Source of the DNA: Bacillota bacterium
Lineage (GTDB): Bacteria > Bacillota > Clostridia > Christensenellales > Aristaeellaceae
Assembly: GCA_023413135.1 (NCBI GenBank)
Contig: JAEZQK010000043.1
Coordinates: 1 to 21,763, forward strand
DNA: 21,763 nucleotides
Direction of reading: 5' to 3'
Part shown: one piece after another, positions 7,088 to 14,394 of the stretch
Position numbering within the stretch: position 1 is the stretch's first letter
How the letters are laid out: every line of letters begins with the position of its first letter
The notes under the pieces: model-generated
Seen by the model: only the letters and a program-made list of their open reading frames with translations
Database searches by the model: none
Told to the model about the DNA's origin: nothing
Position numbers and translations under genes: made by a program

Positions 7088-8915
7088 TGGTGGCTTGGAG
7101 GATTTGAAGCCCCTGCTCATCCTCGAATTGGTTGGTATACAGGTGATAGTAGTAGCCCTTCTTGACGATGAGCTGGTGGTGATTGCCTTCCTCAATGACC
7201 TTGCCGTCCTGTATGACCAGAATGCGGTCGGCGGAGCGCACGGTGGAAAGGCGGTGGGCAATGATGAAGCTTGTACGGCCTTTGAGCACCTGCTGGATGG
7301 CTTGCTGGATCAGCTGCTCCGTTTCCGTATCCACGGAGGAGGTAGCCTCGTCCAGCACGAAGATGGCGGGATCGGACAGTATGGCCCGGGCAAAGGAGAT
7401 CAGCTGCTTCTCGCCCGTGGACAGGCGGTTGCCGCCTTCGCCCACATCGGTGTCGTAGCCCTTTTCCAGGCGCAGGATGAAGGGCTCGGCATTTACCATT
7501 TGCGCGGCCTTATGAATCTGTTCATCTGTGGCATCCATGCGGCCATAGCGGATGTTGTCGCGGATGGTGCCGCTGAACAGGTGCGGCTGCTGCAGCACAT
7601 AGCCCAGGTGGCTTTGCAGCCAAAGCTGGCTGCGCTTGCGGTAGTCGACGCCGTCGATGAGGATGCTTCCTGCCGTAGGCTCGTAAAACCGGCAGACAAG
7701 GTTGACGATGGTGCTTTTGCCGCTGCCCGTTTCGCCGACCAGCGCGATGGTCTGCCCGGCTTTTAAGCGCAGGTTGAAATTCTTCAGCACCTGCTCGCCT
7801 TCCTTGTAGCGGAAGGAAACGTTTCGAAACTCGATATCGCCCTTCAAAGCGGGCCAGTTTTCACGCTTGGGATGGAAGTTGTCGCCGAATTTTTTAACGA
7901 CCTCAGGGGAATCCACGATGTCCGGCTCCGTTTCCAGCAGCGTGACCACACGCTCTGCCGCGGCCTGGGCGCTTTGCAGCTCGGCAAAGATTCTGGCGAT
8001 ATCGCGCACCGGCTGGAAAAACTGTATCGTATAGTTGACGAACACCTGCACTGTGCCCAGCGTCATGACACCGGTAAATACGTCGTAGCCGCCCTTCCAT
8101 AGCGCGTATGCGGTGGCCAGGGAACCCAGGGAGACGACAATGGGCAAGTACAGCGCGGACAGGGAGGCGGCGCGTACGGAGCTTTTTTGCATTTGCGAGG
8201 TCAGCTCCTGGAACTCCTTGGTGTTCATATCCTCCCGCACCAGTGTCTTGGTGGTCTTGGCGCCCATGATCCCCTCATTGAAAGCACCGGTAATTTGACT
8301 ATTGGTCTTGCGCACCAGGCGGTAGGAGGCCAATATCTTCTGCTGGAACTTCCAACTGATGAGTGCCAGCGGCGGGATCACCAGCATGACGATCAGCGCC
8401 AGCTTCCAGTTGAGGATGAACATCTGAATGCCGCACATGGTCAGGAAAACTGAGCCCCAGCCCAGGTCCAGCAGCGACCAGCCAATGGTGTCCGCCAGGC
8501 GCTGGGTGTCGGAGGTCATGCGGGTCATCAGGTATCCGACGGGCATGGTATCATAGTAGGAAAAGGGCAGCTCCTGCAGCTTGCGAAAACCCATTTTGCG
8601 GATCAGATAACACACGCCCGATTCCACACGGCCGCAGTTCTTCAAAAAAATGTACACCGATATGACCTGCAAAAGCATTAGCCCTACATACAAGGCGATG
8701 AACCAGGGCAAGTTCTGCATTTCCTGCTTGCCGATAAGGTTATCGATGGCGTAGGCGGTCATTCTTGGGAAGATCACGTCGATGGTGGCACAGAAAGCCA
8801 TAAAAATGCCGATGCGTACAAGGTGCTTATGATAAGGCTTGGCATAGCCCAGCAGCTTTTTCCATAGCTTTATGTCAAACTGCTTGGTATAATCCATCTC
8901 CTCCTGAAACTGCAT
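6942..8915 (-). CDS. ABC exporter half-transporter, second subunit of a heterodimer (repeat-extended C-terminus)
   Basis: 657-residue fused membrane and ATPase half-transporter of the multidrug/lipid exporter type. The six-helix membrane domain spans about residues 20-310. The ATPase domain (about 360-600) has Walker A GETGSGKS (394-401), Q-loop LQQPHLF, Walker B with Asp522 and catalytic Glu523 (VLDEATS), and H-loop His554. The signature is LSTGE (498-502) instead of LSGGQ. Paired with the upstream subunit, this gives one intact and one degenerate ATP site, as in BmrCD, LmrCD and TM287/288. Start: GAGGTGG six bases before the ATG, one base after the upstream stop, so translation is probably coupled. 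Residues from about 608 to the end are encoded by palindromic repeat B and are unlikely to be part of the conserved fold. Substrate unknown. Confidence 0.92.
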   Translation of the reverse strand: MQFQEEMDYTKQFDIKLWKKLLGYAKPYHKHLVRIGIFMAFCATIDVIFPRMTAYAIDNLIGKQEMQNLPWFIALYVGLMLLQVISVYIFLKNCGRVESGVCYLIRKMGFRKLQELPFSYYDTMPVGYLMTRMTSDTQRLADTIGWSLLDLGWGSVFLTMCGIQMFILNWKLALIVMLVIPPLALISWKFQQKILASYRLVRKTNSQITGAFNEGIMGAKTTKTLVREDMNTKEFQELTSQMQKSSVRAASLSALYLPIVVSLGSLATAYALWKGGYDVFTGVMTLGTVQVFVNYTIQFFQPVRDIARIFAELQSAQAAAERVVTLLETEPDIVDSPEVVKKFGDNFHPKRENWPALKGDIEFRNVSFRYKEGEQVLKNFNLRLKAGQTIALVGETGSGKSTIVNLVCRFYEPTAGSILIDGVDYRKRSQLWLQSHLGYVLQQPHLFSGTIRDNIRYGRMDATDEQIHKAAQMVNAEPFILRLEKGYDTDVGEGGNRLSTGEKQLISFARAILSDPAIFVLDEATSSVDTETEQLIQQAIQQVLKGRTSFIIAHRLSTVRSADRILVIQDGKVIEEGNHHQLIVKKGYYYHLYTNQFEDEQGLQILQATTRDAVPGQLPKGSEVPPPPVAEMGGTEEAGETSDGSGSEPARRLSQPV

Positions 8916-8916
8916 A

Positions 8917-10746
8917 TCACACCACCTCGGCTTTCACTTTGGCCTGGCTTAAGGTAAACTCCTCCTCCAGGGCGGTCTGAATCTGGTTGATGCGTTGGTA
9001 CAGCCCGGGGCGGGAACAAAGCTCCTGGTGGGTACCCTGATCTATCACACGGCCCTGCTCCAGCACCAGGATATGGTCCGCCTCACTTAATGTGGTGATC
9101 CTGTGGCTGATGATGATGGTGGTGGACTTGTGACTTCTTAAGCGGAGCGCGGTGCGGATTTGTGCGTCTGTTTCCGTATCCACGGCGGACAGGGAGTCAT
9201 CGAAAATCAGAATGTCATTTTCCTTCATCAGCGTGCGGGCAATGGCGATGCGCTGCTTTTGCCCGCCGGACAGCGTGACGCCCCGTTCGCCCACCAGCGT
9301 GTCGTATCCCTTATCGCTCTCCTGGATGAAGCTATGAGCGCAGGCGATGGATGCCACCGACTCGATTTCCTCCTGGGATGGAGAAGGCTTGGCGATGCCC
9401 ACGTTCTCCCGGATCGTTTTGCTGAAAAGGAAAGGCTCCTGCAATATCAGCCCTACGCGGCTGCGCAGGTACTTGCGGTCGATTTTGTTGATGGGAATGC
9501 CGCCGATTGTGATGGTGCCGGATTGCGGCTCAAACAGCCGCTGCAAAAGGTGGACCAGGGTACTCTTGCCGCTGCCTGTACTGCCCAGGATGGCCACAGT
9601 CTGACCTGCCTTGATGGTTAAGGACAGGTGGTCAAGTATGGGCCTTGACGCATCGTAGGAAAAGACTACATCGTCAAATACAATATCTCCGTCAAGGGTC
9701 GGGCATACAGCGTCAGGCTCAGGCGCTTCCACGGGATTGTCGAGAATCTCCCGGATGCGCTGCATGGACACCTTTGTTTTGCCGGCATCGCTTAAGATAC
9801 GGCCCAACTGCCGCACCGGGAACAAAAGCATGCCCACATAGCTTGTGAACACCACCAGCGTACCCACGGTGATGATGCCCTGGACGGCAAACCAGATGCA
9901 AAGAAGCAGCGTCGCCATGATCTGCAGCATGCTCAAAAGGTCGGCAGAACTCCAGTAGACGGACAGCATGCGGATGAGCCTGAACACCTTGCCCCGGTAA
10001 TCCTCACTGGCATTGTCAAACTTTTCCACCTCATACTGCTGGCGGCCAAAGGCGCGCACAACCCGTACACCGGTAAGGTTTTCCTGGAGAACGGCGCTCA
10101 TCTTGCCTTCGCTCTCATCGGCATACCTAAAATGCGTAGTGACTTTTTTGAAGAAAATGAACGCGGTCAGGAACAACACGGGAATCATGATCATGCTGTA
10201 CAGCGTGATTTCACGATTGCGGTTCCAGAGGATGGAAAAGGCCATGACAAGCATCAGCACGGTGTTTACGGCTTCCACCAACTGCACCGACAGGAAGCGG
10301 CGCGCCGTTTCCACATCGCTGGTGCAGCGCTGGATCAAATCGCCCGTCTCTGCCTTTACATGGAAGGAAAAGGGCAGGTGCTGCAGATGGGTATACAGCT
10401 TATCGCGAAGTGTCAAAGCAATATTTTCACTGGCCACGGCGGACAGGCGGCCTTTGAAATAGGTGAAAACGCCGTTGATCACATTCAAAAGCACCAGCGT
10501 AAGGCCTACGATCCACAAATTGCGGACAAGGTATTCCCTGCCTCCAAGAGCTATACGCAAGCCCTGCAAAAAAGCAGGCAGGCTGCTGGGCTGGGTGCCT
10601 AAAATGCTGTCTACCGTTTCGGCCAGCAGAAGCGGCGTGATGAAATTGATGAATACGGAAAATACGGTGCAGAAAACGGCACCAAGATATGTCCATGTAT
10701 TGGCGGTTACTAGCCTAAAAAGCAGGCGGTTCTGCCTTTTTTGCAT
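8917..10746 (-). CDS. ABC exporter half-transporter, first subunit of a heterodimer
   Basis: 609-residue half-transporter with an N-terminal six-helix membrane domain (about 20-320) and a C-terminal ATPase domain. Walker A is GSTGSGKS (388-395), the signature is the canonical LSGGQ (492-496), Walker B ends Asp516-Asp517 where the second residue is normally Glu, and the H-loop is His548. The Glu-to-Asp change marks the degenerate-site subunit of heterodimeric exporters such as BmrC or TM287, which commonly move drugs or amphiphiles. I chose the start at 10746 (MQKRQNRL) because GAAAGGAG sits seven bases upstream. The frame remains open to 10884, but that extension crosses a terminator and has no Shine-Dalgarno. 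A promoter (10966-10995) and an attenuator-like leader precede it. Confidence 0.93.
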   Translation of the reverse strand: MQKRQNRLLFRLVTANTWTYLGAVFCTVFSVFINFITPLLLAETVDSILGTQPSSLPAFLQGLRIALGGREYLVRNLWIVGLTLVLLNVINGVFTYFKGRLSAVASENIALTLRDKLYTHLQHLPFSFHVKAETGDLIQRCTSDVETARRFLSVQLVEAVNTVLMLVMAFSILWNRNREITLYSMIMIPVLFLTAFIFFKKVTTHFRYADESEGKMSAVLQENLTGVRVVRAFGRQQYEVEKFDNASEDYRGKVFRLIRMLSVYWSSADLLSMLQIMATLLLCIWFAVQGIITVGTLVVFTSYVGMLLFPVRQLGRILSDAGKTKVSMQRIREILDNPVEAPEPDAVCPTLDGDIVFDDVVFSYDASRPILDHLSLTIKAGQTVAILGSTGSGKSTLVHLLQRLFEPQSGTITIGGIPINKIDRKYLRSRVGLILQEPFLFSKTIRENVGIAKPSPSQEEIESVASIACAHSFIQESDKGYDTLVGERGVTLSGGQKQRIAIARTLMKENDILIFDDSLSAVDTETDAQIRTALRLRSHKSTTIIISHRITTLSEADHILVLEQGRVIDQGTHQELCSRPGLYQRINQIQTALEEEFTLSQAKVKAEVV

Positions 10747-10962
10747 AATACGTCTCCTTTCGGGCGGAAAAAAACCATCGGCATAAACACAACCGACGGC
10801 GCCTTCATACATCAGCAAGGAAAGGGGCAAATGCTCATGTGCCAAAGAGCGTATGAAGCCGTGCGTGCTGGCGAGAGGATGCATTTACGTGAATAACCGT
10901 CCGCAAAGATCACCACGACCTTAAGGAGGATATTATTAAGACATGTAAATTTGACTGCAAAA
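10747..10962 (-). promoter_or_regulatory. Structured 5' leader of the ABC operon with a possible leader peptide
   Basis: About 210 nt between the predicted start point and the first ABC gene. An extended stem, CTTCATAC/GTATGAAG (10851-10858 with 10803-10810), stands directly before the terminator at 10768-10799. A 34-codon reading frame starts GTG at 10916 (or 10913, with AAGG five bases ahead) and stops at 10812, inside this stem. It ends in ALWHMSICPFPC. GGACGG near 10895-10900 could pair with the first terminator arm as an antiterminator. B. subtilis bmrCD, a similar heterodimeric exporter, is controlled by a leader peptide (BmrB) and attenuation. The parallel is inference; the weak start site makes the peptide doubtful. 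Confidence 0.5.
10768..10799 (-). terminator. Intrinsic terminator in the ABC operon leader (putative attenuator)
   Basis: On the minus strand, CCGTCGG (10793-10799) pairs with CCGATGG (10775-10781), seven pairs including one G-U, across an 11-nt loop and is followed at once by TTTTTTT (10768-10774). It lies between the operon promoter and the ribosome binding site of the first ABC gene, 21 bases before the ATG. No gene precedes it on that strand, so it most likely acts as a conditional terminator of the ABC operon. Confidence 0.7.
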
Positions 10963-10965
10963 CGT

Positions 10966-10995
10966 AGTATACAAGAAAATGGATGAAAAAGTCAA
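10966..10995 (-). promoter_or_regulatory. Sigma-A-like promoter of the ABC exporter operon
   Basis: On the minus strand, TTGACT (10990-10995) and TATACT (10966-10971) are 18 bases apart. Just upstream of the -35, an AT-rich perfect palindrome, TTGAATAT-GAAA-ATATTCAA (11002-11021), could be an operator or simply a flexible upstream element. Confidence 0.7.
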
Positions 10996-11126
10996 TTGTT
11001 TTTGAATATGAAAATATTCAAAGAAGAATATGTGGTAGATGGGGACACAGAAACGACATATTAAAATACATCAGGCGCTTTTTGGATATTTCTCTGCAGG
11101 ATTTGTTTCATATTGGTCAATTTCTA

Positions 11127-11155
11127 TTGATTTTTTCGCAATGAAAAAGTAGAAT
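11127..11155 (+). promoter_or_regulatory. Sigma-A-like promoter of the two-component/GerMN operon
   Basis: TTGATT (11127-11132), a 17-base spacer and TAGAAT (11150-11155), followed by AT-rich sequence. Transcription would start near 11162, about 38 bases before the response regulator ATG. It is divergent from the ABC operon promoter, leaving about 130 bases of shared upstream region that could hold sites for the response regulator. Confidence 0.65.
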
Positions 11156-11199
11156 ATATAGGAAGTGGAAAATCAAAGGCGCGGAGAGGATGGAAGCTC

Positions 11200-11892
11200 A
11201 TGGCGAAGCGGATCTTGCTGGTGGATGATGAACCCCTCATTCTCAAGGGTTTGCGTTATACCCTGGAGCAGGAGGGCTATGAGACAGATTCAGCCGCCGA
11301 CGGCGAAGAAGCAATTTCGAAATTCTTCTCCGGCGACTTTGACCTGGTGCTGCTGGATGTGATGCTGCCTAAGCTGGATGGCATTGCCGTGTGTCAGCGC
11401 ATCCGGGAATATTCCAGCGTTCCTATCATTATGCTCACCGCCAAGGGTGAGGATATGGATAAGATCCTTGGTTTGGAATACGGCGCCGACGATTATATGA
11501 CAAAGCCCTTCAATATTTTGGAGGTCAAGGCCAGGATCAAGACGATCCTGCGCCGGGCCAGCCATTTAACGGGGGCAGAGGAGAAAAAGGTCATCCGCGT
11601 CAGGGACATGGAAGTCAACGTGGTGAACCGCACCGTGACCCTGGGCGGGAAAGAGGTCAAGCTCACCGCCAAGGAGTTTGATTTGCTGCAGCTTTTTATC
11701 AACAACAGGGGCAAGGTATTCAGCCGGGAAGCGATGCTGGAAACGGTCTGGAAGTACGACTATACGGGGGATGCCCGCACGGTGGATGTGCATATCCGGC
11801 GCCTGAGGGAGAAAATAGAGAGAAATACGGCACAGCCCGAGTTTATTTTCACCAAATGGGGAGTTGGCTATTATTTCACCGACAAGGATTAA
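11200..11892 (+). CDS. OmpR/PhoB-family response regulator
   Basis: 230-residue DNA-binding response regulator. The receiver domain (1-120) has the acidic pair Asp9-Asp10, phospho-acceptor Asp53 (LLDVMLP), the switch residue Thr80 and Lys102 (TKPF). The winged-helix DNA-binding domain (about 130-228) shows LTAKEFDLLQLF and the recognition-helix region ARTVDVHIRRLREKI. It would be phosphorylated by the kinase encoded immediately downstream and control target promoters, possibly its own. A purine-rich GGAGAGG stretch precedes the ATG. It is first in an operon with a sensor kinase and two GerMN lipoproteins. The sequence resembles many OmpR-type regulators (PhoP, MtrA, WalR), so its regulon cannot be assigned. 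Confidence 0.95.
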   Translation: MAKRILLVDDEPLILKGLRYTLEQEGYETDSAADGEEAISKFFSGDFDLVLLDVMLPKLDGIAVCQRIREYSSVPIIMLTAKGEDMDKILGLEYGADDYMTKPFNILEVKARIKTILRRASHLTGAEEKKVIRVRDMEVNVVNRTVTLGGKEVKLTAKEFDLLQLFINNRGKVFSREAMLETVWKYDYTGDARTVDVHIRRLREKIERNTAQPEFIFTKWGVGYYFTDKD

Positions 11893-13354
11893 CCCATTTG
11901 CCAGCATCCGCTGGAGAATACTGCTCGCCTTCCTGCTGATCGTCGGAGGTTCCTTCTACGTGATGGCAACCTCGCTGACCAGTTTGGTTGGCGATTATCT
12001 TTTTGAGCAGCGTATAAGGTCCGACCGGATCAGCGTGGAGAATCTGGCGGTGCAAATTGAACCGCTTTTTCGCACAGCCCAGGCCGAGGCGCTCACCGAG
12101 CGGCTGAAAGAGGCCGACAGCGAGTTGGGCGGGCGGCTGCTTTTGTTGGATACCGATGGCAAGGTTCAATTTGACAGCTTTTCGGAAATAAACGGCGTGC
12201 GTCTGCAGTACCCTGAGGTGCTGGGTATCCTGATGCAGGGAAAGACGGTGGATTACGGCCTGCACCGGCTTACGGGATCGGGGGATGCGCCCAGCAATAC
12301 GCTGCTGTCCTTTTTGCGCCCGCTCAATACCAGCGTCAAATGGGTGGGCTATTGCACCGCTGCCCTGAATACTCCCCAGGGAGTGATCGGGGTTTTGCTT
12401 TTTTCATCCCCGGTGCAAAGCATGATGGAGGGCCTGTATCAGCTGCAGGACCAGATGATCCTGTATTTCCTTGCTGTGGCCGGTGTAGTGCTGATCATTG
12501 CCCTGGTCTTCTCCCGGGTGATCACCAAGCCTATCTTAACGCTTACCAAGGGAATCCAGCGCATGGGCCGGGGCGATTTTTCCGCCAGGGTGGCGGTGAA
12601 AGGCTCCGGGGAACTCAAGCGGCTGGCGGAAACATTCAACACCATGTCCGAGAAGCTGGAGGCGCTGGACAAGAGCCGCAACCAGTTCGTGTCCAATGCC
12701 AGCCATGAATTGAAAACGCCTTTGGCCACCATGAAGATTTTGCTGGAAAGCCTCATTTACCAGCCGGAGATGGATGCGGAGCTACGAAACGAATTCATGA
12801 CCGACATCAACAAGGAAATCGACAGGTTGAGCCTGATCATCAGCGATCTGTTGACGCTTACGCAGATGGACACCAAGAGCATGAAGCTTAACAGGCAGAA
12901 TATCCGCCTGTCCGACTTGGTCCGCGATACCATCCACCGGCTGACTCCCATGGCTCAAAAACGCCAGCAGACCATCCAAACGGATATTCAGGACGATGGC
13001 GAAATGTATGCCGACGGGCCCAAGCTTTCACAGGTGGTGTATAACCTGGCGGAGAACGCCGTGAAATATACCCAGCCCGGCGGGCACATCCAGGTACGCC
13101 TGTTCAAGGTGGGGAAGGAAGTGACCATCACCGTCAGCGACAACGGGCCGGGCATACCAAAGGATGACTTGACCCATATCTTCGACAGGTTCTACCGGGT
13201 GGACAAGGCCAGATCCAGGGAAACGGGCGGCACGGGGCTGGGCCTTTCCATCGTACGTCAGATCGTGTTGCTCCATGGGGGCACCGTAACGGTAAAAAGC
13301 GAAGAAGGGCAGGGGGCCACTTTTACGGTGGAACTGCCTGCTCACAGCGGATGA
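11864..13354 (+). CDS. Membrane sensor histidine kinase (HAMP, HisKA, HATPase)
   Basis: About 496 residues. First membrane helix at 18-38, an extracytoplasmic sensor region of roughly 155 residues (about 42-195), second helix 198-218, then HAMP (219-272). The HisKA motif NASHELKTPLATM carries phospho-acceptor His281. The ATP-binding domain has NLAENAVKY (N box), DNGPGIP (G1), the DRFYRVD F box and GGTGLGLSI (G2). The frame overlaps the response regulator end by 29 bases. There is no ATG or GTG early enough to keep the first helix: TTG at 11864 directly abuts GGGGAG, while ATT at 11870 is spaced six bases from it, so the start codon is non-standard. The sensor domain is not recognised and could contact the downstream lipoproteins. 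Confidence 0.93.
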   Translation: MAIISPTRINPFASIRWRILLAFLLIVGGSFYVMATSLTSLVGDYLFEQRIRSDRISVENLAVQIEPLFRTAQAEALTERLKEADSELGGRLLLLDTDGKVQFDSFSEINGVRLQYPEVLGILMQGKTVDYGLHRLTGSGDAPSNTLLSFLRPLNTSVKWVGYCTAALNTPQGVIGVLLFSSPVQSMMEGLYQLQDQMILYFLAVAGVVLIIALVFSRVITKPILTLTKGIQRMGRGDFSARVAVKGSGELKRLAETFNTMSEKLEALDKSRNQFVSNASHELKTPLATMKILLESLIYQPEMDAELRNEFMTDINKEIDRLSLIISDLLTLTQMDTKSMKLNRQNIRLSDLVRDTIHRLTPMAQKRQQTIQTDIQDDGEMYADGPKLSQVVYNLAENAVKYTQPGGHIQVRLFKVGKEVTITVSDNGPGIPKDDLTHIFDRFYRVDKARSRETGGTGLGLSIVRQIVLLHGGTVTVKSEEGQGATFTVELPAHSG

Positions 13355-13371
13355 TGAAAGAAAGGAGCGCC

Positions 13372-14394
13372 ATGTATAAACGGTATTTGATGGCTTTATG
13401 GGCTGCGGCGCTGCTTCTTCTCTCCGGCTGCGCGGCGCTGCTGCCCGACCCTTTGCAAAAGGCGGAGGCTACCATGGTTCCCGGCGTAACGGCGGAGCTG
13501 TACAGCCCCCTGGCCAATGAAAGCAACCGGGATACCCAAACGGTGACGCTGTACTTCCGCTACGGACGGGAGCCCATGCTGGCGGGGGAAAACAGAGTAA
13601 TTTCTATTTCTCAAAATGAAACGGAGGAAAAAGCGGTGGTGCAGGCGCTTTTGGATGGTCCTGCTGCCGGCATGACGGAACTGAACCGCCTTTTTCCCGA
13701 TCAGGTGCAGGTGCTGAACACCGTTCCCAAGGGCGACGTGCTGTATGTTACATTCAACGACGCGCTGCTTAGACCTTATGCCGACGAGCCCAATGACTGG
13801 CAGTCAAGGGGGGAATGGCAGCGGGAAGTGCCCCTTCGGCGAAGGCTTACCATGGCCAGCCTGACGGCCTCCATTACGGAAAATTTCCCTTACCACAGCG
13901 TGCAGGTGCTGGTGCAGCAGCGCAGCGACGTATCTACCAGCCTGCGGCTGGAGAATTCCTATTTTCGGGATGAAAGCCTGAAAAGCGGGCTGGCGGCACC
14001 CTTTAACCGGGAGGAAGCACTGCTGCTCACACAGGAGAACACGGTCCGTACAATCATCACTGCCTGGCAGGAGAAGGATTGGAGCAGGCTGTACCTGTAT
14101 GTGGCGACGTTCAATCCATCAAGCGGCCAGCCGCGGCCCGGCGTGGGAATCGCTTTTTTAAGGTGGGACCGGGCGGCGGCCGTCACAAGCTTTGATACCA
14201 CAGGCGGAAGCGTATCCCATGACGGCAGCCGGGCAGTCGTGAGTGTCGATTTAACGATGGTGGTGGGGAACGGAAAGGAAACGTTGTTTTCCGCCTATCC
14301 GGTGATGCTTTTTCGCGACAATGGCATCTGGAAAGTTTCTTATGAACAATTGACGGCGTTGATGGCTTTGATGCCGGAGGAGGCCGGACAATGA
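13372..14394 (+). CDS. GerMN-domain lipoprotein (single GerMN plus C-terminal domain)
   Basis: 340-residue predicted lipoprotein anchored outside the membrane: hydrophobic signal then lipobox LSGC with Cys20. A GerMN domain covers about residues 55-185, recognisable by VTLYF, a VISISQNETEEKAVVQALLDGP helix region (described, not quoted in full) and VLYVTFNDALL. The C-terminal part (about 212-335) resembles a small alpha/beta domain of NTF2-like type; this is a weak call. The start at 13372 is chosen because GAAAGGAG lies four bases before it; the frame also opens at 13351, overlapping the kinase stop, but without a ribosome site. GerMN domains are known from the spore protein GerM and from LpqB, the lipoprotein partner of the MtrB sensor kinase. 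Confidence 0.85.
   Translation: MYKRYLMALWAAALLLLSGCAALLPDPLQKAEATMVPGVTAELYSPLANESNRDTQTVTLYFRYGREPMLAGENRVISISQNETEEKAVVQALLDGPAAGMTELNRLFPDQVQVLNTVPKGDVLYVTFNDALLRPYADEPNDWQSRGEWQREVPLRRRLTMASLTASITENFPYHSVQVLVQQRSDVSTSLRLENSYFRDESLKSGLAAPFNREEALLLTQENTVRTIITAWQEKDWSRLYLYVATFNPSSGQPRPGVGIAFLRWDRAAAVTSFDTTGGSVSHDGSRAVVSVDLTMVVGNGKETLFSAYPVMLFRDNGIWKVSYEQLTALMALMPEEAGQ

Noticed and set aside
10747..10884. 46-codon in-frame N-terminal extension of the first ABC subunit
   Set aside because: It crosses the leader terminator, has no ribosome site, and GAAAGGAG marks the start at 10746.
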